A stretch of DNA of 64,000 bases from Paralichthys olivaceus (taxonomy: Eukaryota > Chordata > Actinopteri > Pleuronectiformes > Paralichthyidae). Every line of letters starts with the position of its first letter. Positions within the stretch are counted from its first letter, which is position 1. A program made the translations under genes and the position numbers. The stretch is taken from assembly GCF_024713975.1 (NCBI RefSeq), contig NC_091116.1:8028986-8092985 (forward strand), written 5' to 3'. Shown here one piece after another: positions 1 to 11,800 of the stretch. The notes under the pieces are model-generated. The model saw only the letters and a program-made list of their open reading frames with translations. It made no database searches and was not told where the DNA came from.

Positions 1-527
1 CACACACACACACACACACACACTACCATCACCACACAGCGTGATGCCTTCACTGCCCTGCCCATGTCTGGGAACTTATTTGCTTCACCAGCATCAAGCA
101 GAAGCTGTAACTCCAGAACCTAAGAATCTTTGTGTTTTTGAGTTTTCTTCTTCCTCAAATTAATCCAGTGATAGATCGCTCTATATCTATAAGTAGATCA
201 CATGTCATTCGGCATATTTTTAATTAAAATGTTCACCCTAATATACCATAAAAAGCCAGGCTACATCCTGTAGAAGTGACACACACAAACAGCAGAATCC
301 TGCTGGCCGGCTAAAAACAGAACATAAATCTTCTGTCATTTTCCAGCGAATGAAATGAGCGGCTGCAATAATTTTCTTGTGTCACCACCACCATCTGTCA
401 ACAGACTCCAACTTTCCAGGGTTCCCTCTTTAAAGTGTCTAATGTAAGACGTGTCCTTCCTGTTTTCTCTGTCTCCGTGCCGTCCTGACCACATCCCCTG
501 CACGCTCTCCCTCTGTGTACATTCTAG
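1..527. other. Intron of the SLC6 gene (left edge)
   Basis: The window opens inside a (CA)11 microsatellite (1-22) and continues through AT-rich sequence to the acceptor at 526-527. No exon encoding the preceding transmembrane segment of an SLC6 transporter is visible here, so the 5' half of the gene lies to the left. Nothing else is recognised. Confidence 0.6.
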
Positions 528-1277
528 GTGGTGTACCTGACAGCCACCTTCCCATATGTCATGCTGTTTGTGCTGCTGGTGCGCGGTGCCACACTGCCCG
601 GAGCGACGCAGGGCATCATTTACTACCTCAAACCCAACCACACCCGCCTTGCAGACCCGCAGGTACAAAACACACTCACACTCCTGTGGAGTATGCAACA
701 ATAAACAACTAGTACAGTATTATCTGTAATTCATTCGATACCCATCGTGATGTTGCTGTAGATAACACATAACTACAGTTTTATAGTAGTAATATCAATA
801 ATAATAAACTTATGTATCACTTTTCTTAACAAAATTGCTTAACAGATAAATCCATTCATTCATTGTCTTCCACTTATTCTAGATTGTGTCGTGAAGTTTG
901 CTGCAGCTTTGTCCCTAAGTTTCCTTGTTGCTTTTGGAACCTTAATATCGCATTTCTCATTCTCTCCCTCTAGGTATGGATGGATGCCGGTACCCAGGTT
1001 TTTTTCTCATATGGAATCTGCTTGGGAAGTCTCACAGCCCTGGGCAGCTACAACAAATACAACAACGACTGCTACAAGTGAGACACTTGCTTAATTACCC
1101 ACAACTACACAATAGCGCTTCCCAGCTGCACAGAGTCTCCGCTTCAGATTAACCATAATCACTTGAAATGTCAGATGGCTTCCAGAAGGAATGGCTGGAA
1201 TGGACAGAGAAAACACACTGATAGAGCCACACCTTAAAGAAAAGCCCTGGCTGCCATGTTTCCCACACTCCAGGACT

Positions 1278-1322
<45 letters not shown>

Positions 1323-1894
1323 AGGGAGAGCCATGCACTTAACTCTTGGCTTGTATTTACAGTAACAGGCCACAGCTCCACAAAACAAGGCCAGACTCCT
1401 AGTTCAAGACCTCACTGTCTCTGCTGCTTCACTGAAGCCACTTTTCCTCTAATAATATTGAATTCTTGTGTTCTTTGCTTTAATTGTTCCTCCTAATTCA
1501 CTGCATGTCCATGTGTCCTTCCAGAGACTCCTTCCTGCTGTGCCTCCTGAACAGCAGCACCAGCTTCCTGGCAGGTTTCGCCATCTTCTCGGTGCTGGGC
1601 TTCATGGCAGAGGAGCAAGGCGTGGACATCGGCACCGTGGCCCAGTCAGGTGAAATAATGTTTTGAGGTGGAAGTTTCGGTAAAAGAGCTCATGGGTATT
1701 TAGACAAAAAGCTTTGAACACTTGAATTAATTTTACATAACTAATTAATGTATTTACTGTTTTTCATCACAGGACCTGGCCTCGCCTTCATCGTCTACCC
1801 CAGAGCTGTCGCCATGATGCCTCTACCTCAACTCTGGGCTGTCTGCTTCTTCCTCATGATCATCATGCTGGGCCTGGACACACAGGTAGACACA

Positions 1895-1949
<55 letters not shown>

Positions 1950-3218
1950 ACGTTGATGAATTACTTTTGATAGAACCGATGTACTACGTTTCGTATAAAG
2001 TAAAACAGACAACGCGCTCACTGACCCCGTCTCCCTTCTGTCACCCAGTTTGTGAGTCTGGAGGCCCTGATGACGTCAGTGACTGACCTGTACCCTCATC
2101 TGATCAGACGAGGTCACCGGCGAGAGCTGCTGCTGCTGTTTGTCTGTGTCGTCTGCTTCCTGATGGGACTGGTCATGGTCACGCCGGTGCGTCACACTCA
2201 GGATGGATGGATGTGTGCTTGCGTAGGAGGTGTGTACAGGTTTGGTTTTGATGACATGAAGTAATGGAGTTTGTCTGGATGCAGGGAGGTCTGTACGTGT
2301 TCCAGGTTTATGATCACTTCTCGTGCAGCGGAGCCAGTCTGCTGCTCCTCTCCATCTGCCAGTCTGTGGCCATCGGCTGGGTCTATGGTATGAATCCCAA
2401 TCCTCTCCTCTGCTTATCTTCGTTTTCGTGCTCTATCTTTTACTGTTTCCTCTTCTCCTCTATCTGACATCTCCATTCCACTAGGGCTACATCCATACTA
2501 ATATGTTTTCCTTTTAAAACCTGTTACGATCTCTTTCGACACAAGCATTTTATCTCTGCATCAGCAATAATCCCTGTCCGTAATAATCTATCAGGAAGCC
2601 AATGTGGGCGTCACCGTTTCCAAATGTCTGGTACTAGAACACATCTCCAGAGTTTTCAAACTACAACTGGGACACCAGCATATTCAAACTTCTCTGTTTT
2701 AGGCGCTGAAAAACTAGTGTGTGCAGCAGGCGTAACCATAGAACAGCACAAAGGATTAAACTATTTTGTTTAAGATGAATAAAAGTTCTCAAAATCTGAT
2801 AAACACTCTCCAAGTCCAGTCCATTTCCTCCCCTCTGTCTGCGTTCCGCTTGGAGTCAGTAGACAGTATATTAACATGGCTGCAGCTACCCACTGTTGTA
2901 AGGAGACTGGCTCCCGGCCAGGCCCTTGTCTGTCTCCTCCAGGCCCTAAATCAGCCCCCGGACCCCGTCGCCTCCCAGTCTCAGGCTGGCGGGCCCCAGG
3001 GAGCCCCTATCCCAGCCAGACCTGAGGCTCTAAAGCATTTACAAAAACATTATTTGTTGAAGTGTGAGATGGATGGACTGAACCCTGTGTGCACATCAGG
3101 ACAATACAAGTACGTGCTACTGTGTTTGGACGATAACTTTGTATTTGGCAAAGAATTAAGACCCAGAATTGTAAAAAGGAGTTCCATTGGAGGTGATAAC
3201 GAACGAGTGTGTTAACAG

Positions 3219-3261
<43 letters not shown>

Positions 3262-4821
3262 AAATTAATATGAGGGGAGCCTGTTTTTATGGCTCTCCCA
3301 GCTATAGGTGAGCTCAGCAGCAGAGCAGAGGAGGGTAATCAGCGGTCAGGACTCAAATCCACCTTTCACCCTTTTTACAACTGTGGGATTTTACAGTTTT
3401 TTAAGGACCTTCATATACACTAACGCTCCTCTGTTGCTTGTTACGCGGTCCTGAAGGAGGAAGGACCTAAACCAAGGGGAGATGATTGAGTTCACAATGG
3501 GGCTTCAGCATTTTAGAAAGGGGACACATAAGCTTTCCGGAGGGGCTGTGTGTGAGAACGCAAATGATATAGAAACTTCACCCCTGTATGATTCCAGTTG
3601 GAAAAACACAATCTGACTGTAAATAAATCCTTTGTTTTACAGTTTTCTCAGGATTTCATTTTTGAAAATGTAAATAAATGCACAGCGTGGTATTCATTAT
3701 GAGACTCAATAACATAATAATAATAATATTTTTTTAAATGTACTTGGATTTAAAAATTTAAATGACAGCTAATGTTACTACCATAATTACAACAATTATA
3801 ATTAACCCTAAAGACCAGTTCTACTACTAGATACGTCTACTACTATTTCTGATGCTGATTCTGTCAATACTATAAAGTATTAACAATAAAAACTCAGGTT
3901 GAATGATGTATCACAGACAGAAAAGAATAAAGTCTGACCCCCACCATCGAAACCCACAACCCAGTTATAAAGCACACCATCATTGCAAACCTGACCACAG
4001 CCAGCCACTATGTTCTTGCTTTGGTCGCAGGAGCCGACCGCTTCAGTGCCAACATCAGGGATATGACCGGCTACAACCCCCTGCCCGTCTTCAAGCTGTG
4101 CTGGAAATACTTGACCCCGGCTGTGTGCACGGTGAGTGACCTGCCTTCACACTGTTTAGCGTCTACATGCTGTGAAATAGTCAACACATAAATGCATGTT
4201 TATGATTTCATGCAAATTTCATTATGTGTGATGTGTCGTCATCATTTTGTATCAAAAGATGCTGGCGAACTGATCACACATATACCAATGTCTGCAAACT
4301 TGCAAAGTCGTGTCATGTAAAATGTCAAGTTGTTATTAACACAGTCCTCCCGCAGGCCACCTTTGTGTTTTCCCTGGTGTGTTGGGCTCCACTGAGCCTC
4401 GGGAAGGGCCTGGTCGCTCCAGTCTGGGCCACCACGCTGGGCTGGCTCCTCACCCTCTCATCCGTCTCCCTGCTTCCCTTCTGGGCCATTTATGCCCTGG
4501 TCACCACCCCAGGAAGCCTCACACAGGTTGGTTTAGTATCATAAGTTATGCTCATTTTCACCTTTTAACCCTAACCCCTTTAAATTGTGTTAATAAGTAA
4601 AATGGCTTTACCGCTTTAGTTTTGTTCAGAAAACATCCCTTTTAACTAACCTTGACCTTTTGACCTCACAGCGCTTCCAGCATCTATGCAGCCCTGCCAA
4701 ACTCTCGTCCTCCCACCACCTCCCCACCAACTACCGTGCGCTGCCCTACAGCCCCGCACTGCCACTCACTGAGAAGCCCAAGCAGCCAGTTGCAGACGTC
4801 GTCCACAATCCTGTGACCTGA
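528..4821 (+). CDS. SLC6 Na+/Cl- coupled transporter, GABA/betaine/taurine type, C-terminal part (5' truncated by window)
   Basis: Nine exons join in frame: 528-662, 974-1077, 1525-1649, 1773-1885, 2049-2186, 2285-2387, 4031-4131, 4356-4526 and 4672-4821 (stop 4819-4821). They cover roughly TM5 to TM12 and the cytoplasmic C-terminus, about 345 residues. Family landmarks include [24 protein letters not shown] (TM6, with the Gln and Ser of the chloride site), [19 protein letters not shown] (TM7), [11 protein letters not shown] and GLDTQF (TM8, sodium-2 site, Thr where relatives carry Ser). Such proteins move GABA, betaine, taurine or creatine into cells with sodium and chloride. Wording such as [16 protein letters not shown] and VYGADRF is closest, from memory, to the SLC6A12/SLC6A13 branch. 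However, TM8-TM10 and the segment at exons 6-7 are clearly diverged (Gln replaces the usual TM10 Glu; [10 protein letters not shown] instead of NIEDMIGYRP). The substrate therefore cannot be assigned. The same strand and tandem position relative to adamts5 imply no functional link. Confidence 0.93.
1280..1320. repeat. (CA)n microsatellite in SLC6 intron
   Basis: Uninterrupted CA dinucleotide run of about 20 units between exons 974-1077 and 1525-1649. Confidence 0.97.
1897..1947. repeat. (CA)n microsatellite next to SLC6 splice donor
   Basis: About 25 CA units that begin 11 bases after the donor GT at 1886-1887 of exon 1773-1885. The intervening bases are also CA-like, so nearly the whole 5' part of this intron is CA-rich. 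Confidence 0.97.
2483..2745. repeat. Dispersed repeat remnant (teleost MITE-like)
   Basis: The stretch begins with GGCTACATCCATACTAATA and carries GTTTTCAAAC and TCTCTGTTTTAGGCGCTGAAAA motifs, which resemble a dispersed non-coding repeat I associate with teleost introns. A weaker look-alike is at about 50066-50240. Family name and exact ends are unknown. Confidence 0.4.
3222..3259. repeat. (GT)n microsatellite
   Basis: Uninterrupted GT run of about 19 units in the long SLC6 intron. Confidence 0.97.
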
Positions 4822-5270
4822 TGACAGTTAACAAGGATGTAACGCCGGGTGCTGCTCTGCCAGGTTAAAGTTAATGCTGCTTTATTTAGAACAGTTTACA
4901 CTCAAGGTCCACTTTCTCACTCAATCTGTAGCTTTCACCCACATCCTATGATCTTCAAAGGTGATGTTCATATGTTCCATTATTGTCATCATATTCCAGA
5001 CCTCTCTCACACTTTTCTCAAAGCTCTAGAATACAGATGGTTAGTCAGCTTATGGTTTATCAGCACTGAGCCTGTCGTGTTAGCCTCTGTCCTCCGCTTT
5101 GATTCTCCACCTAATGTTTCCATCTCATTGTGTTTGGTTGCAGGTCTCGTCTGAAGTGACTCTGTGAGTCGAACTGGTTTCATTTACTGGGTTTTGTTTG
5201 GACTTTTTCTCTAGATGGTGCTTCGCCTCATATGGTGGATTTCCAATGTTTCATACTACACAAGATCTCC

Positions 5271-5276
5271 ATTAAA
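5271..5276 (+). terminator. Candidate poly(A) signal of the SLC6 gene (ATTAAA)
   Basis: ATTAAA lies 450 bp after the SLC6 stop codon, in sequence with no other gene. It is the first plausible cleavage signal I see downstream. The hexamer is common by chance, so support is weak. Confidence 0.35.
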
Positions 5277-6660
5277 CAAATGCAACTTTTTACTGCCAAT
5301 ATATCAAAGGATCTACCTTCAGGTTTCTCGACAACTTCTCCCTCTGATCGTCGAGAACTGAACGGACAGTTACTAGTCATGGACACATCAGCTACACTTA
5401 CCGTATCTCTTTTCATTCTGTTGCGTTTTTTTCCAATTGAAGGTTTCAAGTCCTGTTGGTGCAAAAGTGAACCTGTGTGCATCTTTGCACTCCACCAAAA
5501 AAAACAAGCTGCTGTCATAATCAGTATTTATGAATACAAAATTACAAACTGCTGCTGATCTGCTCTTGCACTTAAAATTGATTTTTTTTACAAGAAAAGG
5601 TTTATTTAAGCTCCAAAATAACTCCTAGCACTCCAGTGAGGATTCTTACTAGAGCGTGACCAACAATGTCCTCTCTGCTGCGTAGTGATGTTTAAGTTGA
5701 AGATGAATAAGTTCCTTGTGCAAACTGCTGTTTTTTTCAGACGTGGATAAAATGTTTTCAAATGTTCCTTTGAGATTAATTTACAGAAAAGCAAAGTGAT
5801 AAATCCCATCTGGTGTCTTTTTTTATACGCTTTCATTTTTACAGGTGCTTACATACGTGCCTCTTCATTGTAGGGCGAACTTCTTTTGTATATGAATCAT
5901 TTAATTTTTCTTAATGAATATATATTTACATTGTGGATTAAAGAGGTTGTGTGGACTTTATTAATGTTATGCTCAGTGTGTGTTTTTGTGTGCGAGTGTG
6001 TGTGTGTGTTTTTGCCTTCCTTATAACAGACTTGTGGTCGAGGCGAGCCGTCACTTGGGAGATGATGCTCTCTCCCTCTGCGCCATGGAAACAGATGCAA
6101 AAGAACACACCTGGTTTCTAGGAAGAGAGGAAAAGAAAAAAGAAGATAGATATGTAGGGAAATACACAAACACAGACACACACACACACACCATCAGCCA
6201 TTCGAACGTCACCAGAATAAGTGAATGCCTTCATCTGAAGCGTTTTTATACTGATGGGAATTACTGGTTTAACATCCATGAAGGGATGGAAGCAAAGAAT
6301 GTGGGGAGGGAAAGAGCAGGAGGATGATAGAGTGTGTGTGTGTCTGTGTGTGTGTACGCACAGAGGAGGAGAGGGAGTCATGGTGACTAAAGAGGGAGGG
6401 AGAGCAGCAGCAGCGCCGCCGGGGGGAATTCTGACACAAGCACTTGGATGGAGCCTGGCGGTTATGTAAACGGCTCGGGCTTGTCAATTAACCGTATTGG
6501 ATTCACTCCCCTTCCAGCCGCCGTAGGAAGTGGGCTGGTCCCGCATACACGTGGCTCAGCACATGGGGCTCACACACATACACACACACACACAACTTGT
6601 TTTGGTGACACACAATACTGTATGTGGCCTGCTTTGCAAGTGTGATCCGGGTTACTATGT

Positions 6661-6663
<3 letters not shown>

Positions 6664-6690
<27 letters not shown>
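6664..6690. repeat. (GT)n microsatellite
   Basis: GT run of about 13 units in the SLC6-adamts5 intergenic region. Confidence 0.95.
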
Positions 6691-6691
<1 letters not shown>

Positions 6692-6847
6692 GATAAACGG
6701 GGCGGTTTATGTCCATATGGTTGCTTTGGCATACATCAAGCTTTTAGATGATGGGGATTAAAAATGGTCCAATGGGATGAGTGTGTGAGACTGGAAGAGA
6801 GAGAGAGAGAGAGAGGAAGAGGGAGGATGTGTGGGGATGTGAGCCAA

Positions 6848-6850
<3 letters not shown>

Positions 6851-6879
<29 letters not shown>
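6851..6879. repeat. (GT)n microsatellite
   Basis: GT run of about 14 units. With the CA run at 6962-7003 it forms two complementary repeats about 80 bp apart. Confidence 0.95.
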
Positions 6880-6959
6880 ATGCTATGGAAAGTTGCCTAA
6901 TTTTTGCTCAGGCTCAGTGCCACTACTTTGCAGCTGCACTTTTCACCACAATTCCATCT

Positions 6960-6961
<2 letters not shown>

Positions 6962-7003
<42 letters not shown>
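6962..7003. repeat. (CA)n microsatellite
   Basis: CA run of about 21 units, complementary to the nearby GT run at 6851-6879. Confidence 0.95.
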
Positions 7004-7010
<7 letters not shown>

Positions 7011-7704
7011 TCTTGCAGGATAAACTCAAAACACATTTATTGTATTTGTTTGGCTACTTTCAAACACCCACCCGCACCAAAGCTTGACATCCCACTGTCC
7101 TGATCAAACATCCTCTCTCACACACAAACACAGCTCCAGTTTGCTCTTGTCTTTATGGCCGTCTCTCTCTTTTCTTTTTTTTACTGCAGGTAATACACTT
7201 GACAGTTTGGTGTAAAGGAGAAGTAGCAGGGGGGGTTGGTGACAGCGAGACTTGACGACAGGAGGAGGAAAGAGAGACGGGTACAGGGGGTGGGAGGCGG
7301 GTTGCATAACAGCTGATTTGGGCATGAAGTTCTACTCAATTACTGAATCCACTCTGCAGTCGTCACCGCCTTCAAGATTGTGGGCGTGCACGTTGTTTTC
7401 ATGGCCGTAGCAAAGATGTTAGGAATCCGGAGGTCATGGGTCCCCCTTAGACAAAATGTGATCTCCCTCTTTCTTTCTTTTCAAAAATTAAAGCCCCTAA
7501 AAAATGACTTGAGCTCCTTTAAGTAACCTTTTCCTGCAGGAGTGTTTGAACACAACGCGTATCATCCGGGTGGGATCTTTCATTAAACAGGGTGGGGGCA
7601 GCGAGGCTTACAGCGGCAGCACACCGTGTTCCATTTAAGGCCCCACACTGTGACGCCCACTCGCTTGCAGCATCCCCCTGCGTCGCTCAGTCACGTAGAA
7701 AACT

Positions 7705-7720
7705 GGGGGGGGGGGGGGGG
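7705..7720 (+). repeat. G16 homopolymer
   Basis: Sixteen consecutive G residues about 1.1 kb upstream of the adamts5 start codon. The run is long enough to form a G-quadruplex on this strand. It may also be a length-uncertain assembly position. Confidence 0.9.
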
Positions 7721-8734
7721 CCTCGGATTAAGCGCCCTCTGCTTTAGGAGAAGCGATGCAGCCTCTCGTCGTTTGACGCAACGAAGCAGAAACGTAATAT
7801 CTGCTCTCAGGTTCTGAGAGAGGCCTCCCTCTTGGCAGTGCACACACACTGACCACCCCCCACCACCACCCTCCTCCTCTGAGCAAAGGTAATAGCTATT
7901 GGGTGACTCAGCAAATGAGCAGTGTTTTGGAACTTTTAAGACACCACTCTCTGGTGGGCGCTGAGTGTGTTTGTGTGACTTCAGCTACCATCCAGGTATT
8001 TGTCTGCTAAAGCCCCCCCACACGTAACCCCATGAGGTGAGACATGTCCCACCTGGAGTCACACATTTCCCTTCTTTACTTTCCTAAGTGCAGCACCCAC
8101 TCTATACATGCTCGCATATTTCCTCCTCCCCCTCACACACACACACACACACACACCATTAAATGTCTCACACTGGGAACAGTGAACTCCCACAGTTCTT
8201 ATTCGGGACTGGCCATAAATTATCTATTCCCCCTCTAGTTTGCTAGAAACTCTCCAGTCAGATCCTGTTGGACTTTGAGCCTTCAATTATTAAAGGGAGT
8301 CAAAGTGGTGAAACTGTAAAAATAACAGGCTGCTGTTAGATGGAGACGTTTCTGGAGGTGAGATGATTGTTGTTGGTCCTGAATGCAGGCACTTGTTTTT
8401 GTGTTGTCTGTGTTTTGGATGGAGCTCCCCTCTTCCCTCTGCTCCAGTGACAACATTGTTCTTCTCTCCTCTCCTCCAGCACTTGACTTAACTCTGATTT
8501 GAGGAGGGGAGAGAGAGAGGGAGAGAGAGAGGGGGTGGAGGAGTGGTGATTGAGCGCAAAGGGGGCAGGACTTTTTCTCTCCGGGTCCTATTAAGAGCAA
8601 ACTTTGTGTTTTTGTTCTCCAACTTCAGCTCAGTGGTCTGCAGCCTGCACACAGGTCCTCTCTGCGGCTCTTCTTTTTCCATTTCTTTCCCCTCAGCGGT
8701 TTTTCGCCTGTTGGGCACCACTGTGCGCTTTTTC

Positions 8735-8853
8735 ATGGGGGGTTCGGACACCGGGAGGATGCGCTTTTTGGAGAAACAAACGCTGAAAGTTGTGCGTTCG
8801 GACGCTCCGGGCTCGTTTTAGAGGATACATAGATGTGCGTCGGGTTGGAATGA
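8735..8853 (+). other. Two short upstream ORFs in the adamts5 leader
   Basis: One short frame opens at ATG 8735 (a second in-frame ATG is at 8759) and stops with TAG at 8819-8821. A second, ATG 8833-8835 to TGA 8851-8853, encodes only six residues and ends three bases before the adamts5 ATG at 8857. If transcription starts upstream of 8735, both would be in the mRNA leader. The transcription start is not determined. Confidence 0.5.
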
Positions 8854-8856
8854 ACA

Positions 8857-11800
8857 ATGATGCGGCTCCTTGGTGCTCTGGCCGGGGGCATGCTCTGGTT
8901 TCGGCTACTGTTGCTGTGCGCGGTGGAGTTGGAGCTGGGAGCCGGGTTTTCCACTTTCCAGGGTTTCTATCTTCCACCTGCAAACGGGTCGCTGCTCACA
9001 CCTGCCCGGAGGACGGATGGAGTCGTGCGGACCGTTGACCGGATTTACCACGGAGGAGGGAAGGTGGGCTACCTGGTGTACCTGGACGGGAGCCGCTTTC
9101 AGTTGGACATGGAGCGGGACGAGTCGGTGCTGTCGCATCACTTCAGCCCCCAGTATGTGCTCGCCATGATGGGGGAGAGCCATGCGCCCTTGCAGCGGGA
9201 GTGCGCGTACCGCGGCACAGTGGACTCCAACCCGGAGTCCCTGGCCGTCTTTAACCTCTGCGGCGGGGGTCTGGAGGGCTTCTTCGCCGTGAACCAGGCG
9301 CGCTACACCATCACGCCTATAGTTAGGGCGAAAGGACACGAGCATGACGTGCGCGCCCTGCAGGACAAGGACGCGGAGAGCGCGCTCCACGTGTTCACGC
9401 GCGAGAACTTCAGCTTCGAGGCCATGCGCGAAGGGCGAGAGAGCTGCGGGACGCGCGACGGGCGCAGAGGACGCAGGGACGCGGCGGGGAGACGCCGGCA
9501 CCAAAGGCGCGGGGAGGGGAGACGGGACAGAGAGGCGCTCACTGATGATCATGACGCGCACGGACGGAGACTGTGGAGCCGGCTTGCCAAGGCGCCAGCC
9601 CCGGAGCCTGGCACGCGGAGCAAAAGGTCGGTCTCTCGCGCCAGACACGTGGAGCTGCTCCTGGTCGCAGATGACACCATGATTAAGAAATACGGAAAGG
9701 ACCTGAACCACTACCTGCTCACACTGGCCTCCATCGCCTCCAAGCTGTACGGGCACGCCAGCATCGAGAACCCGATCCGGCTGTCGGTGGTGAAGGTGAC
9801 CACGGTGGGTGAGAACGAGAAGGGGCTGGAGGTGTCCAAGAACGCGGCGGCCACGCTCAAGAGCTTCTGCAAGTGGCAGAACCAGCAGAACCCGCTGGAC
9901 GACGACCACCAGCACCACCACGACGCCGCCATCCTCTTCACCAGGCAGGTAAACAATCTCCCCTCGCTTCCTACACCTCCTCCACCTGTGCTCGACTCTT
10001 GGCTCGGCGCCGGCTCCGCGCGTCTTGGCTGGTGCGGTGCCAAAGCGGCGAAGTGACGCCACGGTTTGTTTTGGTGGAGTAAGCGGTGGCAGCTGGTTGA
10101 CTGTAAGCTCTTGGCAGGTTGATCCTTGGGTGGCTTATTGCTAATAGCCTATAAAACGCTCAGTGTAATAAAAAGCAACTGAAACACGTCACCTTTTAAT
10201 ACTTTCTGCATGTAATGGCCCAACAGCGTGTTATTCTTTCATAAAGCGCTAATTCTGTCTGTGAAACATTCCCCACTTGAATTCCAGTCAATCAGAGGTG
10301 AAAACTGCACAACCTGCTCCCCACATGTCTCTGTTACAGTCACCTTTCTTTTCTATTTCTTTTCTTTATCCCTCTGTTTCTGCTGAATCTTGCGTGCGTA
10401 ACGCAGCGCCGCGTCTGCGTAAAGCAGCCGTATAAACTGTATTTCCTGCGCCTGGTGTTTTTCTAGGCAGGCTCCACTGTCTCCAGGCCACCCCCCACCC
10501 CCCTTCCAGTCCCCTGACAGCCCCAAAACTCTGTGAGATCTGAGGCGCGCGCCCGTGGCCGTGCACGCACATTCTTCCCAGGGTAGGGGGCTTGAAATCA
10601 GCTGCTGGGTGCATTGCAGAAATATGCCTAAAACTCCCTTGAAACTGTAGTTAATTGGGTAGTCCTCCCAGCATTGTAAGCATACACTTCCCCCCTCTCT
10701 CTCTTTTTCTTTCTCTCTCTCTCTCTCCTCCCTCTCTCTATCTCTCGCTCTCTCCCTCCACTCTGCACATTTTTTCCCAGTTACTTCTCCAGTGTCTGTC
10801 AGCTGGGGCTGGGAGCTGTCAGGAAAACAAACACATCCACCCTGCGAAAAGCTGTTCGTATACCGAGACCACACTCATTTATCCCATCTTTCACCGACCC
10901 CCAATCTCTCCCTCTCCCCTCCTTCATCCTCCTCCATCCCCTCCCTGCCTGGTCCAAAGCCGCAGGGCAACAGATCCACATGCATTTTTCACCTCCCCGG
11001 GTGTGGCTCTATGGTTGGCTCCAGTTGATGTGTCAGATCGCTTCGCCTTGAATTGTGGTGTGTTCGAGTCATGCAAGGTCTTGTCATGGCCCCGGCGAGA
11101 GGGTAAACACCAGGGGTATTACCTCGGATCTCCTGGCACTGGAGCCAACTTGGCACAGTCGTGCATTGGCAGGGGCGGCTGGTTTCGCATACCTGTGGTC
11201 GGGCTGCTGGCAAAGTGGCACAGTTTCTTGTGTGCCAACCACCTCGTGGCCCCTCACCAACCTGGTTCCCGCTGCACCTGCACGGGCAAGACAGGCAGAA
11301 GAAAGAGGATGCCGTGATTAGGTGGGTTTGGCGGGGAGAGCAGGAAACAGTTATGTGGATGCTCCTAAGGCAGCCAAACAGGAGGGCAGAGGTAACATGG
11401 ACACGAAGCTCTAATGAAACATGACAGGCTGTTTACTGAGAGTTCTTCTCTACTCTACTTGGACTGTCTTCATTTTAAATTACCCAAGATCACCCTGCAA
11501 CCCCCCGCCTCAAACATTTACCTCATATCGACCTCAACAATACATCACTCAGCAATTAATTAGTGTCTCACCTGCCGCAGCACTTGCATGATTCATAAAC
11601 CTGTCTCCTCGCTTCCATTCACACATGTCTCACCTTCACCGTTGAACCTGGAGGTCGCACCATAGATTAAACCTGTCAACACAGCGTGTAATCATCGCCT
11701 GTGAACCTGTGTAATGTGAGAAACATCCTGCGGTGGGTGTGCGATTCTTATCTGATGCACTTGTGGACAACAAATGAGCATATTTACAGATAAATTTAGT

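Larger units (their letters stand above)
2388..4030. other. Long SLC6 intron
   Basis: A 1.6-kb intron between coding exons. It holds a probable dispersed repeat remnant (about 2483-2745), a (GT)n tract (3222-3259), a fragment resembling another repeat family (about 3516-3600), and otherwise AT-rich unrecognised DNA. The open frame at 2766-3215 is not considered a gene. Confidence 0.7.
4822..8856. other. Intergenic region: SLC6 3' UTR to adamts5 5' leader
   Basis: About 4 kb with no supported gene. It contains the SLC6 3' UTR, many CA/GT tracts (about 6176-6192, 6664-6690, 6851-6879, 6962-7003, 8133-8157), a GA run near 6799, and a G16 homopolymer at 7705-7720. The proximal adamts5 promoter and leader fill the last few hundred bases, with a pyrimidine/GA-rich stretch near 8510-8535. 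No TATA box was recognised upstream of adamts5. Confidence 0.6.

Noticed and set aside
1191..1496. Open frames rich in His-Thr or Cys-Val across CA/GT repeats (here and at many other sites)
   Set aside because: Dinucleotide repeats lack stop codons in all frames, so these frames are artefacts of microsatellites.
2766..3215. 149-residue open frame in the long SLC6 intron
   Set aside because: It is flanked by SLC6 exons in the same transcript, contains no recognisable domain, overlaps the edge of repeat-like DNA and ends near a GT microsatellite. Best explained as chance.
8905..10062. 385-residue antisense open frame over adamts5 exon 1
   Set aside because: It is the reverse-frame shadow of a long GC-rich coding exon; its composition follows the sense codons and it has no independent family features.
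11056..11075. B-box-like GTTCGAGTC suggesting a tRNA gene
   Set aside because: No matching A box, acceptor stem or cloverleaf could be drawn from the flanking bases.
10655..11317. 220-residue open frame in adamts5 intron 1
   Set aside because: Low-complexity Ser/Leu/Pro start from a pyrimidine tract, with no domain and no splice partners.
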